The notes beneath the pieces were generated by a model. The model had not been told where the DNA came from and did not search any database. It was given only the letters and a program-made list of their open reading frames with translations. DNA of 8,219 nucleotides. Origin: Dehalococcoidales bacterium. GTDB lineage: Bacteria > Chloroflexota > Dehalococcoidia > Dehalococcoidales > UBA2162. The stretch spans positions 1,450,069 through 1,458,287 of the forward strand of contig CP070645.1 in assembly GCA_020354275.1 (NCBI GenBank). Direction: 5' to 3'. Positions 1 to 6,711 of this stretch are shown here, piece after piece; positions within the stretch are counted from its first letter, which is position 1, and each line of letters opens with the position of its first letter. The position numbers and the translations under genes were made by a program.

Positions 1-701
1 AGCCCACCGCCGGGCAGATTGACGACCTCATCGAGCAGATAAGGGTACGCGTTGACCGGGGCGAACGGTGCCTGGTGACCACCCTGACCAAGAGAATGGC
101 CGAGGAACTGGCCGACTACCTGATAGAGCTTTCGATAAAGACCCATTATCTCCATTCCGAGATTGATACCCTGGAGAGGATAGAAATATTACGTGACCTC
201 CGGCTTGGCGTCTACGATGTTGTGGTGGGTATCAACCTGCTCAGGGAAGGGCTGGACCTGCCCGAGGTGAGCCTGGTGGCTATACTGGATGCGGACAAAG
301 AGGGATATTTGAGGTCAGAGGGGGCGCTGATCCAGACCATGGGGCGTGCCTCCCGGCACATAGACGGGCATGTTATTATGTACGCCGACACCGTAACCAG
401 GTCTATGAAGGCCGCCATTGGCGAAACAAAGCGGCGGCGGGAAATTCAGGAGAGCTATAACGAGGAGCACGGCATCAGCCCGCAGGGGATAAGGAAGGCG
501 ATCAAGGACATTACCGAAAGGGTAAGGGCGGTGGCCGAGACCCGCACGGCTTATGAGGCGGCGCCGCTGGATAAAGAGCAAATAGCCCGCCTGATAAAGG
601 AACTGGAAGCGCAGATGAAGGCGGAGGCCAGGATGCTCAACTTTGAGAAGGCGGCACTGCTGCGTGACCGGATTATAGAGCTGAGAAAGGATTCTGATTA
701 G
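1..701 (+). CDS. uvrB: UvrB, excinuclease ABC subunit B, C-terminal part (5' end outside window)
   Basis: UvrB is the helicase-like damage-verifying subunit of the UvrABC nucleotide excision repair complex. It receives DNA from UvrA and recruits the nuclease UvrC. The frame is open from position 3 to the TAG at 699-701 (232 visible residues), so roughly the last third of a usual 660-690 residue protein is present. Seen in order: the family stretch PTAGQIDDLIEQI at the left edge, the second helicase domain with motif V (GINLLREGLDLPEVSL, nt 228-275) and motif VI (QTMGRASRH, nt 333-359), the family block RRREIQESYNEEHGISPQGI (nt 432-491), and a C-terminal UVR domain (nt about 579-686, ending NFEKAALLRDRIIELR) that pairs with UvrC. 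The ATP-binding domain and beta-hairpin lie upstream of the window. The GTG at 75 is an internal codon, not the start. The gene for a glycosyltransferase follows after 84 nt. Confidence 0.96.
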   Translation, partial: PTAGQIDDLIEQIRVRVDRGERCLVTTLTKRMAEELADYLIELSIKTHYLHSEIDTLERIEILRDLRLGVYDVVVGINLLREGLDLPEVSLVAILDADKEGYLRSEGALIQTMGRASRHIDGHVIMYADTVTRSMKAAIGETKRRREIQESYNEEHGISPQGIRKAIKDITERVRAVAETRTAYEAAPLDKEQIARLIKELEAQMKAEARMLNFEKAALLRDRIIELRKDSD

Positions 702-727
702 ACGATAACCTGTCTTTATACCCCGGG

Positions 728-740
728 CTATCAGCGATAG
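728..740. repeat. Short perfect hairpin between uvrB and the glycosyltransferase gene
   Basis: CTATC and GATAG form a 5-bp stem around the 3-nt loop AGC, flanked by CCC and GGG that could stack further with a bulge. No T-run follows, so it does not look like an intrinsic terminator. It is the only secondary-structure element I can support in this 84-nt gap besides a GGTAC/GTACC pair at 760-764 and 781-785. Confidence 0.3.
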
Positions 741-748
741 GGATATTC

Positions 749-777
749 TTGACATCGGCGGTACGGCAAAGTAAGCT
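749..777 (+). promoter_or_regulatory. Possible weak sigma70-type promoter ahead of the glycosyltransferase gene
   Basis: A perfect TTGACA (749-754) is followed after 17 nt by TAAGCT (772-777), which matches TATAAT at only three of six positions. The resulting leader would be a few bases long and has only a GGGG stretch (778-781) as a ribosome site. Read-through from uvrB is equally plausible. Confidence 0.25.
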
Positions 778-785
778 GGGGTACC

Positions 786-1826
786 ATGGCAGTACTGATT
801 GTGACCACGGAAAAATCTGGCATAGACAAGTACAGCCAGGAACTGGGCAAGAGACTGGACATTAAGCAGATCCAGACCCGAAGATACCTCTCCCTTGCCG
901 AAGGTTTCCGCCTGGAAAGGTTAGTCCGCCGGCAAGACGATATTGTGCACCTTCCCAACCAGAATTTCGCCCGGTATGCCATGTATTCCAGAAATCCGTT
1001 CATCGTGACCGTGCACGACATGATCCGGTTCTGTTTCGGCTTTGACCAGGAAACGGTTACCGAGAAGCTGATGTTGAAGCTTGATATGCGGTGCATCCGG
1101 AGGGCCAGCCATATAATTACCGTATCCCAGCGGACGAAGAAAGACCTGATTGAGCACCTGCGAATACCGGAGGCCAAGATCAGCGTAATCCACAATGGAA
1201 TCGACCACAGCGTACTCAGACCGGGTGCCGTCAGGGCTATGGAGAAGCCGTATATTCTGTATGTCGGCTCGGAAAGGCCGAGAAAGAACCTAACCAGGCT
1301 GGTCGAAGCCTTTGCCCTGCTGAAGAAAGAATTCCCCGGGTTGAAACTGGTAAAGGTGGGCGAGCCGGGAAGGTCCAGGGAATACCGGCGGAGCTTGATG
1401 ATGAAGCTGGACAGCCTGGGGATAACCGGGGACGTTATCTTCACTGACCACGCTTCGGAGCAGGAACTGGCCGCCTACTACTCCTCCGCCGTCCTGCTGG
1501 CCTACCCGTCTCTGTACGAGGGGTTCGGCCTGCCGCCTCTGGAAGCCATGGCCTGCGGCTGCCCGGTGGTTGCCTCTAAGGTTGCATCATTGCCGGAGGT
1601 GGTGGGTGACGCCGGTATTCTGATTGACCCCTACGATGTTGACGAACTGGCCAGGGCGATGAGAGAGGTTATCACCGATGACAGGCTGCGGGAAGATATG
1701 GTTGCCAGGGGATTGAAACAGGCAAGCCGGTTCTCCTGGGAAAAGACGGCCAGCCAGACCCAGGCCGTATATAATAAGGTATATAACGAAGCCTATAATA
1801 AGGTACCCGTTAGCCAGGCTGTTTAA
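786..1826 (+). CDS. Glycosyltransferase, GT4 family (GT-B fold)
   Basis: A 346-residue retaining glycosyltransferase that should move a sugar from a nucleotide-sugar donor to an acceptor. It is probably cytoplasmic or loosely membrane-attached, since there is no signal peptide or membrane helix. N-terminal acceptor half: KSGIDKYS near residue 10 in the place of the usual glycine-rich loop, VHDM (76-79), and HNGID (136-140) at the domain hinge. C-terminal donor half: GSERPRKN (161-168) with the basic R164/K167 pair that contacts the donor phosphates, then the EX7E motif with E245 and E253 (YEGFGLPPLEAMACGCPVV), followed by LPEVVGDAG. The ATG at 786 is the only start, because an in-frame TGA at 750-752 is followed by no other start codon. 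The donor and acceptor cannot be told from sequence, and the neighbours are not a polysaccharide cluster. The C-terminus ends in a 4-residue tandem repeat outside the fold. Confidence 0.9.
   Translation: MAVLIVTTEKSGIDKYSQELGKRLDIKQIQTRRYLSLAEGFRLERLVRRQDDIVHLPNQNFARYAMYSRNPFIVTVHDMIRFCFGFDQETVTEKLMLKLDMRCIRRASHIITVSQRTKKDLIEHLRIPEAKISVIHNGIDHSVLRPGAVRAMEKPYILYVGSERPRKNLTRLVEAFALLKKEFPGLKLVKVGEPGRSREYRRSLMMKLDSLGITGDVIFTDHASEQELAAYYSSAVLLAYPSLYEGFGLPPLEAMACGCPVVASKVASLPEVVGDAGILIDPYDVDELARAMREVITDDRLREDMVARGLKQASRFSWEKTASQTQAVYNKVYNEAYNKVPVSQAV
1770..1805 (+). repeat. Three tandem 12-nt units in the glycosyltransferase 3' end (YNKV-YNEA-YNKV)
   Basis: Three in-phase 12-nt units run end to end at 1770-1781, 1782-1793 and 1794-1805. 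The outer two are identical (TATAATAAGGTA) and the middle one (TATAACGAAGCC) differs at five positions. They encode YNKV, YNEA and YNKV at residues 329-340, beyond the conserved GT-B fold. The form suggests slippage or duplication at a gene end under little constraint. Confidence 0.8.
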
Positions 1827-2006
1827 ATGGACAGAAGACAATTTGACAGCTCAGGAACCAGGCAGGAAAAACGTGAAGAGAAGCTCCAGAAAAAGCGGGA
1901 GCGGATGCAGAAGCACGGCCGCGGCTTCGTGCGGGTTTATAAAGAAGCAATCACCAAGCGGATAAACAGGTTGAGGAAGGACAAGCAGAAGGGGCAGGAG
2001 GGATAA
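1827..2006 (+). CDS. Small basic protein of unknown function, 59 residues
   Basis: An ATG-to-TAA frame of 60 codons whose ATG directly abuts the TAA (1824-1826) of the glycosyltransferase gene, so translational coupling is likely. The only ribosome-site candidate is a weak AGG at 1816-1818. The product has 21 Lys/Arg and 9 Asp/Glu, no cysteine, no hydrophobic segment and no signal peptide. A charged heptad-like stretch (about residues 12-30, Glu/Lys/Arg/Gln) suggests a helix. It is followed by KHGRGFVRVYKEAITKRI (29-46), the most structured-looking part, and then a Lys-rich tail. I do not recognise a family. RNA, DNA or ribosome contact would fit the charge but is a guess. It ends 3 nt before the stop codon of the convergent ftsK gene. 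Codon choice is like that of its neighbours, and the placement filling the gap between stop codons argues for a real gene. Confidence 0.6.
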   Translation: MDRRQFDSSGTRQEKREEKLQKKRERMQKHGRGFVRVYKEAITKRINRLRKDKQKGQEG

Positions 2007-2009
2007 TAA

Positions 2010-4211
2010 TCAAAACTCTCCCTCTCTCTCCTCCTGCGCCTTCTCTTCTTCCAGCTGGTCTATAATACGGGCGGCGCGGGGATAGCCGATACGCAGGCGG
2101 CGCTGCAGGAATGAGGCCGAGATATGCTCGTGCTCGCGGGCCAGACGGCGGGCCTGTTCCAGCATGGGGTCATCGGCAGGCCCCGGCTTGCGGCCGGTTG
2201 AATATGCAGGCGTGAGTTCCTTAATCTTAAGCGGCGGCTCACCTTCTCTACGCTGACTCCCCCAGAAGAACACCAGCCTCTCCATCTCGGTATCAGAGAG
2301 ATAGCAGCCCTGGAGACGCTTGGGCTTGGCCGCCTCGGTGGGCATATAGAGCATATCGCCCCGGCCCAGCAGTTTTTCGGCACCAGCGCCGTCAAGAATG
2401 GTGCGCGAGTCAACCTGGGAGGTGACAGCGAAGCTGATGCGGGTGGGGAAGTTGGCCTTAATCAGGCCGGTGACAACGTCCACCGAGGGGCGCTGGGTGG
2501 CCACGACGAGGTGAATGCCCACCGCGCGGGAGAGCTGGGCCAGGCGGCACAGTATCTGTTCCACTTCATCGCCGCCGGTCATCATCAGGTCTGCCAGCTC
2601 GTCAATAATCAGAATCAGGTACGGGATTTTTTCATCGCCCTGCTTGTCCTTATTGTAACCGTCTATATTGCGCACACCGGCGTTGGCCAGCTTCTGGTAC
2701 CGGTCATTCATCTCCTGGCTGAGCCAGCGCAGGGCATCCAACGCTCTATTGGTATCGACAATGACCGGGGTGGCCAGGTGGGGGATGCTGTTGAACGTGG
2801 TCAGCTCAACCCTCTTGGGGTCAATCATAATGAACTGGATATCATTGGGCGTGTTGTAGAGCAACAGGCAGCATATAATGGTGTCCAAGCATACCGTCTT
2901 ACCACTGCCGGTGGCCCCGGCGATAAGTAGGTGGGGCATTTTACCCAGGTCAGCCGCCACCGCTTCACCGCCTGCCCCTTTTCCCAGCGCCAGGCTGAGC
3001 TTTGACCTGGTCTCCGTTTTCTGAAATACGCTGGTCTCTATCACTCCCCGCAGGCTGACCACGGTTGAGGTCGTGTTGGGTACCTCAATACCGACTATCG
3101 GTTTACCGGGCACGGGGGCTTCAATCCTTATGCTGGGCGCGGAAAGGGCCAGCGCCATGTCATTGGCCAGCGAGGTTATCCGGTCCACCTTTACCCTGGT
3201 CTTGGATACCTCCTCCATCCTTATCCTGACATTACCGTCCCTGTCCTTTTCTTTAACTTCCTTCATTTTTCTATCCCAGCCCGGCTCAATTCCGAACTGG
3301 GTGACCGTCGGGCCGGCGTTAATCTGGATCACCTTGGCCTCTACGCCATAACTGGCCAGCGCTTCCTCGATAATCCGAGCCCTCTGGATATTATCGGCCT
3401 CACTGAACTGCACCTCCGGGGAGCTTTCCAGGATATCGATGGGCGGTAATTTCCAGCCGTCAATAGTGACCAGCTCCGGGGACTCTCCGTATTTCTTCCA
3501 GACATCCTGGGCCACCTGCTTCAGCTGTCCCCGCGTCGGCGCCTGGCTGATTACCGGGGGAGGTTCTACCCTCTCCGGCTCCGCCTTCACCTCCCGGGCA
3601 ATTTCTACGGGCCCAGGGGCAACCGTAACCTTTGGCGGCGCTGCTTCCCTGCGGCGGGCCGGTCTTGGCGCCGGGCGTCTCTGGAACTGCCTGCGTAGCC
3701 AGGAAAATGCGCCCCTTACCAGGCGAAGGCTGGTGCCGGGGGCCACCATAACGGCACCTATGATTACCAGAGCCAGTATCCGCAGGATACCGATAACATC
3801 TGTATAGCTAATTATTGCCAGCCCGACTCTGCCACCCTGGTTGAACATGGCCAGAATTCCCCAGGCACCTGCAGCTAAAAGGATAGCACCGATTGATCGA
3901 TTCCACTGGCGGCCAAGAAAGGACAGCTTCCTGCGCCAGGCCATCCAGCCCAGGACTCCGACTGCGGCCACGATAAAAACGAACCCCCAGCCGAAGGTAT
4001 TATAAAGGCTACTCCTGACATTACCAGCCCAGGCTACCACTGCCTCCCACTGCCAGAACAGCAGTAACGCGATCAAGACCGCCAGTATGATATATCTTGT
4101 CGGTGACTGGAACGGGAGCCGCAGCAGGATACGCCACCACGACCTGCCCTGAGACTTTGCCTGACGCTTCTTCGGGGGGCTGGTTTTGCGATTGGTTTTC
4201 TTTTTAGCCAT
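2010..4211 (-). CDS. ftsK: FtsK/SpoIIIE-family DNA translocase
   Basis: A 733-residue ATP-driven DNA pump that is membrane-anchored and clears or aligns chromosome ends at the division septum. Seen in order: a basic N-terminus, four membrane helices (about 40-55, 74-91, 107-123, 139-156), a short Pro/Ala/Arg-rich linker (about 170-230), and the alpha and beta motor domains. Walker A is GATGSGKT (432-439) and Walker B is LILIIDE (532-538). ATQRPSVDVVTGLIKANFPT (571-590) and LGRGDML (615-621) are also present. The C-terminal winged-helix gamma domain (about 680-722) reads the DNA polarity motifs. Length fits short SpoIIIE-type members (about 790) rather than E. coli FtsK (1329). A charged insertion lies near 311-338. 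The ATG at 4211 is chosen because an in-frame TAG lies four codons upstream; there is no clear Shine-Dalgarno. It is last in a - strand operon behind RNase J, 34 nt away. Confidence 0.95.
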   Translation of the reverse strand: MAKKKTNRKTSPPKKRQAKSQGRSWWRILLRLPFQSPTRYIILAVLIALLLFWQWEAVVAWAGNVRSSLYNTFGWGFVFIVAAVGVLGWMAWRRKLSFLGRQWNRSIGAILLAAGAWGILAMFNQGGRVGLAIISYTDVIGILRILALVIIGAVMVAPGTSLRLVRGAFSWLRRQFQRRPAPRPARRREAAPPKVTVAPGPVEIAREVKAEPERVEPPPVISQAPTRGQLKQVAQDVWKKYGESPELVTIDGWKLPPIDILESSPEVQFSEADNIQRARIIEEALASYGVEAKVIQINAGPTVTQFGIEPGWDRKMKEVKEKDRDGNVRIRMEEVSKTRVKVDRITSLANDMALALSAPSIRIEAPVPGKPIVGIEVPNTTSTVVSLRGVIETSVFQKTETRSKLSLALGKGAGGEAVAADLGKMPHLLIAGATGSGKTVCLDTIICCLLLYNTPNDIQFIMIDPKRVELTTFNSIPHLATPVIVDTNRALDALRWLSQEMNDRYQKLANAGVRNIDGYNKDKQGDEKIPYLILIIDELADLMMTGGDEVEQILCRLAQLSRAVGIHLVVATQRPSVDVVTGLIKANFPTRISFAVTSQVDSRTILDGAGAEKLLGRGDMLYMPTEAAKPKRLQGCYLSDTEMERLVFFWGSQRREGEPPLKIKELTPAYSTGRKPGPADDPMLEQARRLAREHEHISASFLQRRLRIGYPRAARIIDQLEEEKAQEEREGEF

Positions 4212-4220
4212 AATTTTTAT

Positions 4221-4241
4221 ACACTACCATTATTATAGTGT
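4221..4241. promoter_or_regulatory. Inverted repeat ACACTA-N9-TAGTGT overlapping a TATAAT box ahead of ftsK
   Basis: Perfect 6-bp arms (4221-4226 and 4236-4241) surround a 9-nt centre in the gap between the RNase J stop and the ftsK start. The right-hand arm overlaps the TATAAT at 4232-4237 (- strand). It could be an operator for a dimeric repressor, or a small hairpin in a transcript reading through from RNase J. There is no T-run, so it is not a terminator. Confidence 0.4.
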
Positions 4242-4260
4242 CTGGTTATACTTTTACCAT
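4232..4260 (-). promoter_or_regulatory. Possible internal promoter for ftsK
   Basis: The - strand shows a perfect TATAAT (4237-4232). The sequence 17 nt upstream is ATGGTA (4260-4255), a poor -35 match (three of six) lying inside the last codons of the RNase J gene. Transcription would start near 4225, giving a leader of about 14 nt without a Shine-Dalgarno. FtsK may therefore have supplementary, short-leader expression, but read-through from the operon promoter is the simpler view. Confidence 0.35.
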
Positions 4261-5904
4261 GAAGGGAAGGACCATCGGGCGGCGCCTGGTCTGCTCATAA
4301 TAGAACTTGCTCAATGTGTCCCTTACCTTGGTGTGTGTGAACCCCCAGTCAGCGGGGCGGTCACCGCTGTGGTTTAGCGTTTCAGCCACTAAGTCGCGGC
4401 TCTCATCAATCATATCTCTGGATTCCCTGGTATCAACAAAGCCTCTGGAAATTATATCCGGGCGTCCCACCAGCTTGCCGGTCTGCCGGTTTATGGCGAT
4501 GATTACCATTACTATTCCGTCCTTGGACAGCATCCTGCGGTCGCGGAGGACAACGCCGTTGATATCGCCGACACTCAGTCCGTCAACATACACGTTGCTG
4601 GAGGTAACCTTGCCGTTGATTTTACCCGACTGCGGATTGAGCTCGAGGATATCACCGTCTTCGAGCAGGAAGATACGGTCGCTGGCAATACCCACCGACT
4701 CCGCCATCCGGCCATGCAGGCTGAGGTGGCGGTATTCACCGTGGATGGGCATGAAGAACTTCGGTTTGACCAGGTTCAGAAGCAGTTTCAGCTCCTCCTG
4801 GCTGGCATGGCCGTGGACATGCACCGAGGCCACCCGGTCATAGAATACCCGTGCCCCCTGCTTGAAAAGGTTATCGACGGTACGGTTGACCAGGCCTTCG
4901 TTGCCCGGTATCGGTGTCGCCGAAATGACCACGGTATCGTCCCGCACTATATGCACCTGGCGGTGGTCGCGGTTGGCCATTCGGACCAGTGCCGAGGTAG
5001 GCTCCCCCTGACTGCCGGTGGTGACCAGTACAACCTTATCATTAGGCATGCCCTTGAGTTCGTCCATACGGCCGATAATACCGTCCGGCACCCGGAGATA
5101 ACCCAGGTCTATGGCCATGCGCACCGTGTCGCTCATACTCTTGCCGACAATAAAGACACGACGCTGGTACTTGGCCGCGGCATTAATAACCTGCTGGACA
5201 CGCGATACCAGCGAGGAAAAGGTGGTTACCACCACCCTGCCGGGCGCTTCGGCAATAACACGGTCCAGGGTTTCTCCGACCACTCTCTCCGACGGTGTAT
5301 AGCCGGGTAACTCGGCATAAGTGGAATCGGAAAGGAGGAGGAGAACCCCCTCACCACCCAGCTTGGCCAGCCGGGACAGGTCGGTCGGCTTGCCGCTGAC
5401 CGGCGTATAGTCAAGCTTGAAATCACCGCTGTGGATTACAGTGCCTATCGGCGTGTGTATTATCAGGCCAGCCGAATCGGGGATGCTGTGGCAGACGGGG
5501 AAGAATTCGACGGCGAATTTACCTATATTAACCTTCCCGCCGAATGGCACTGTCTTGAGGGTGGCCCCGGTCAGTGCCTTTCGCTCCTTGAGTTTGACCG
5601 AGATCAGGCCCCGGGTGAGCTTTGTGGAGTAGACGGGAACATTCAGCCGGGGCAGCAGGTAAGGCAGGGCGCCGATATGGTCCTCATGGCCGTGGGTAAC
5701 GACGATACCCTTGACCTTTTTCTGGTTCTCAAGCAGGTAACTGATATCGGGAATAACCAGGTCGATACCAAACATGCCCTCTTCGGGGAACATGAGCCCG
5801 GAGTCAATGACTATAATGTCATCTTCATACTCCATTATCATCATGTTCTTGCCGATTTCGCTCAGACCACCGAGCGGGATTATTTTCAATCTGGGCTTGG
5901 GCAT
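4246..5904 (-). CDS. rnj: Ribonuclease J (metallo-beta-lactamase / beta-CASP)
   Basis: A 552-residue RNase J, the usual length. These enzymes combine endonuclease and 5'-to-3' exonuclease action on RNA in mRNA decay and in rRNA or other RNA maturation in the cytoplasm. All metal ligands are visible: HGHEDHIG (71-78; H71, H73, D75, H76), H139 in PVCHSIPDS, D161 in HSGDFKLD, and H388 in MPIHGEYRH. The beta-CASP domain holds TTGSQGEP (295-302) and SVHVHGHAS (360-368). A C-terminal domain (about 440-552) follows, as in the J1/J2 enzymes. The start is the ATG at 5904. A GAGG (5919-5916) lies 11 nt upstream inside the last codons of the preceding uracil-DNA glycosylase gene, which implies coupled translation. 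Only one copy is seen here, so J1 and J2 cannot be told apart. Confidence 0.95.
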   Translation of the reverse strand: MPKPRLKIIPLGGLSEIGKNMMIMEYEDDIIVIDSGLMFPEEGMFGIDLVIPDISYLLENQKKVKGIVVTHGHEDHIGALPYLLPRLNVPVYSTKLTRGLISVKLKERKALTGATLKTVPFGGKVNIGKFAVEFFPVCHSIPDSAGLIIHTPIGTVIHSGDFKLDYTPVSGKPTDLSRLAKLGGEGVLLLLSDSTYAELPGYTPSERVVGETLDRVIAEAPGRVVVTTFSSLVSRVQQVINAAAKYQRRVFIVGKSMSDTVRMAIDLGYLRVPDGIIGRMDELKGMPNDKVVLVTTGSQGEPTSALVRMANRDHRQVHIVRDDTVVISATPIPGNEGLVNRTVDNLFKQGARVFYDRVASVHVHGHASQEELKLLLNLVKPKFFMPIHGEYRHLSLHGRMAESVGIASDRIFLLEDGDILELNPQSGKINGKVTSSNVYVDGLSVGDINGVVLRDRRMLSKDGIVMVIIAINRQTGKLVGRPDIISRGFVDTRESRDMIDESRDLVAETLNHSGDRPADWGFTHTKVRDTLSKFYYEQTRRRPMVLPFMVKV

Positions 5905-5910
5905 AATCTT

Positions 5911-6513
5911 TTAAACCTCAAACATTTTTAGCTGCTGGGGAGATGCCTCGGTTTCTGGAATGGCCCTGGCCTGTTCCAGTATCGAGGGTATCTTCAGCAT
6001 GTCAGCCTCTATCTCCTGGCGCAGGCTACCCTGGTGCAGGGCTGCTGCCGGATGATACATGGCATAGTAGATAACATCATTGCGTTTCTGGGCAGTACCG
6101 TGAATCTTGCTGATACTTTTACCGGAAAAGAACATGGCCATAGAGTAACGCCCGAGGGTAACAATCATACGGGGCGAGATTATCTCAATCTGTCTTTCCA
6201 GCCATTGGCGGCAGTTCCGTATCTCCACGGGCAACGGGTCTCGATTTGCCGCCGGACGGCACTTGATAACGTTTGCGATATAGACCTGCTCCCGCTTTAA
6301 ACCAATAAGGGCTAGTAATTCATCCAGGTACTGCCCGGCCGGGCCGACGAACGGGCGTCCCTGCTGGTCTTCGTGCCAGCCGGGCGCTTCTCCGATGAAT
6401 AATATCTCGGCGTCTTCCGCCCCTTCACCGGGTACTACCCTGTTCCTGGTTTTGGCTATCCCGCATTGCTGGCAGCGGGCGATTTCTTGGTAAAGCTCAG
6501 TTAGTGCCGACAT
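5911..6513 (-). CDS. Uracil-DNA glycosylase, family 4 (iron-sulfur type)
   Basis: Removes uracil arising from cytosine deamination or dUTP incorporation, the first step of base excision repair. Counting from the ATG at 6513 (200 residues), the four cysteines of the family 4Fe-4S cluster are C14, C17, C85 and C101. The uracil-pocket motif GEAPGWHEDQQGRPFVGPAG starts at 41, NVIKCRPAANRDP spans about 81-93, and the second active-site motif YHPAAAL lies at 153-159. Size and cysteine spacing fit family 4 (UDGa, Thermotoga type) rather than the Ung family. An in-frame TTG at 6525 would add four residues (a TGA lies directly before it), but the ATG is better placed, with a GGGA four nt upstream. It is first in the operon with RNase J and FtsK; its stop lies 6 nt before the RNase J start. 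Confidence 0.93.
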   Translation of the reverse strand: MSALTELYQEIARCQQCGIAKTRNRVVPGEGAEDAEILFIGEAPGWHEDQQGRPFVGPAGQYLDELLALIGLKREQVYIANVIKCRPAANRDPLPVEIRNCRQWLERQIEIISPRMIVTLGRYSMAMFFSGKSISKIHGTAQKRNDVIYYAMYHPAAALHQGSLRQEIEADMLKIPSILEQARAIPETEASPQQLKMFEV

Positions 6514-6571
6514 CTCATCCCACAATCATGCTAGCAACGCAGACAAACGGGTCTCACCAGCCTTTTGGCAA

Positions 6572-6600
6572 ATAATAACATGAGGTATATGTCAAGTCAA
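6572..6600 (-). promoter_or_regulatory. Sigma70-type promoter for the uracil-DNA glycosylase / RNase J / FtsK operon
   Basis: On the - strand TTGACT (6600-6595) is followed after exactly 17 nt by TATTAT (6577-6572). Each box matches consensus at five of six positions. The predicted start near 6565 leaves a leader of about 50 nt before the ATG at 6513. A second TTGACA overlaps the first box (6595-6590) but is too close to the -10 to serve with it. No other good promoter precedes this operon in the 6514-6711 gap, which otherwise shows no gene and no clear terminator. Confidence 0.65.
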
Positions 6601-6711
6601 TTTGAAGTGGCTTTCCGCTACCTGTAATTAACGGTATCCAGATAGTCATTTGGTACTATATTATAAAGCCATAAGTCATACGGTGCCGGGAACTAATAAA
6701 TTAGGCCGTGG

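Noticed and set aside
244..251. GGGAAGGG, matching the E. coli FtsK-orienting motif GGGNAGGG, here and again at 8205-8212 on the + strand.
   Set aside because: Two copies in 8 kb are close to chance, both lie in coding sequence, and the recognition motif of this phylum's FtsK is not known to me.
721..742. Hairpin after uvrB as an intrinsic terminator.
   Set aside because: The stem is 5 bp and no T-tract follows, so termination is not supported.
731..1444. A 237-codon open frame on the - strand opposite the glycosyltransferase gene.
   Set aside because: It lies antisense to a well-supported GT4 gene, has no recognisable domain and no ribosome site, and its composition is what the complement of these codons gives.
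4714..5931. Open frames of 198 and 166 codons on the + strand opposite the RNase J gene.
   Set aside because: RNase J is complete with all catalytic residues on the other strand, and the antisense products show no family features. They are frame shadows.
6660..6665. TATAAT on the - strand in the gap downstream of the DUF4870-like gene.
   Set aside because: No -35-like sequence lies at suitable spacing (CGGCAC at 17 nt), and a better promoter for the downstream operon is present at 6572-6600.
6673..6687. Small hairpin CCGTA-TGACT-TATGG (- strand) as a terminator for the DUF4870-like gene.
   Set aside because: Only five pairs including a G-T wobble, and the following sequence CTTTATAAT has no real T-run.
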